Assembly (NCBI GenBank): GCA_025965735.1
Contig: JAOPWK010000283.1
Span: forward strand, 1 to 23,629
DNA: 23,629 bases
Reading direction: 5' to 3'
From: Frankiales bacterium
GTDB lineage: Bacteria > Actinomycetota > Actinomycetes > Mycobacteriales > SCTD01
Part shown: one piece after another, positions 23,121 through 23,629 of the stretch
Layout of the letters: the number at the start of each line of letters is the position of its first letter
How positions within the stretch are numbered: position 1 is the first letter of the stretch
The notes under the pieces: generated by a model
What the model saw: the letters and a program-made list of their open reading frames with translations, nothing else
Told to the model about the DNA's origin: nothing
Database searches by the model: none
Translations under genes and position numbers: made by a program

Positions 23121-23629
23121 CCGTGGGCGTCACCTCGAGCGTGACAGGTGGTTCTGACATTGCGACGCATCGGCAGCTGGGCGCGGCGGTCACCGGCCGA
23201 ACGCTCCGTGTCGTTGAACCTCACCTGTGGCCGGTTGCGGAAGCCGGCCACCGGAACGCCGCTCTGCGGCATGAGCGGAGGTTGTCGAGCAACGGCCAGA
23301 GCCGGTCTTCTGGCCGGTGACGAGCGACGGCTCGCAGCCGATGACCGGTGTTAGACCGGCTTCCGCTCGCCGAACGTCGGGCACGCAACGTCCTAAGCAT
23401 AACGCTGGCTCCAACACACAGCCGGAAGACCGGGCGGGCGGGGCGCCGCAGCCCGAGTCCCAGATCGAGATGACGACGTGCGCAGCCGCGAGTGGCACAG
23501 GGCCGCGCTGAGCTTGTCGCAGTATGGGTAGAGCGCCCGGTCCTCCCCGTCGGAGAAGGTCCCGCCTCCCCTGGGCTTGGAGCCTCTTGGTTGTCTGGCG
23601 CAGGCCCGCTTAGCGGTTCTGGCGCACAC
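23121..23629. other. Terminal region without a supported gene
   Basis: No recognisable gene. It should hold the promoter of the small minus-strand gene; GTCAC (23129-23133) and GTGAC (23141-23145) form a short inverted repeat near its leader. Other structures are a 7-base hairpin (23228-23234 with 23244-23250) and an 11-base inverted repeat (GCGGAAGCCGG at 23237-23247, its complement at 23356-23366). TCTGGCGCA occurs twice, 24 bases apart (23594-23602 and 23618-23626). A minus-strand frame ending at 23393 contains GTFSDGEDRALYPYCDKLSA, which I cannot place. Confidence 0.5.

Noticed and set aside
23594..23626. Repeated TCTGGCGCA at the right end as an attachment site or insertion sequence end
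   Set aside because: Only nine bases, direct orientation, no integrase or transposase nearby, and the window ends there.

Overview
The window comes from a high-GC actinobacterium. The GC content, frequent GTG starts, 4-base start/stop overlaps and the gene families (KatG, actinobacterial recC-recB-recD order, XPB/Ssl2-like helicase-associated protein, VapBC pairs) all point that way. The genus cannot be set from sequence alone.

Layout. Positions 3-1232 hold the 3' half of katG (catalase-peroxidase), followed by a near-perfect terminator hairpin. From 1434 to 1753 lies a scar: the C-terminal end of a TfoX-domain gene (minus strand) and the C-terminal end of an ATP-dependent DNA ligase (plus strand), joined head to head with both 5' portions missing. 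A minus-strand repair block follows: an XPB/Ssl2-like helicase-associated protein (1756-3846) downstream of recC-recB-recD (12382 to 4063), whose three genes overlap by 4 bases at each junction.

From 12482 onward the content is accessory and much of it is damaged. It contains an XRE regulator paired with a nucleotidyltransferase-like toxin that has lost its catalytic core; a fused, asymmetric two-half ABC exporter (13097-16639); a possible DUF3375 stub; a frameshifted vapC with a headless vapB tail; a complete vapBC pair whose toxin lacks its first catalytic aspartate; a DUF2786 protein; an HNH endonuclease whose N-terminal half may be a sulfur-binding-type reader; a pntB remnant with a large internal deletion; an unidentified frameshifted remnant; a ParD-like/zeta toxin-antitoxin pair with a palindrome over its promoter; a frameshifted XRE regulator; and a 36-residue Lys/Ser-rich gene with a nearly full-length Shine-Dalgarno sequence and a strong downstream hairpin. 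The last 520 bases hold no gene I can support.

How it fits together. RecBCD processes double-strand ends, and the helicase-associated protein probably also belongs to DNA metabolism. The right half resembles a place where toxin-antitoxin and restriction genes arrive and decay: about eight fragments or disabled genes lie beside a few apparently intact ones. No CRISPR array, tRNA, rRNA or intact insertion sequence was seen.
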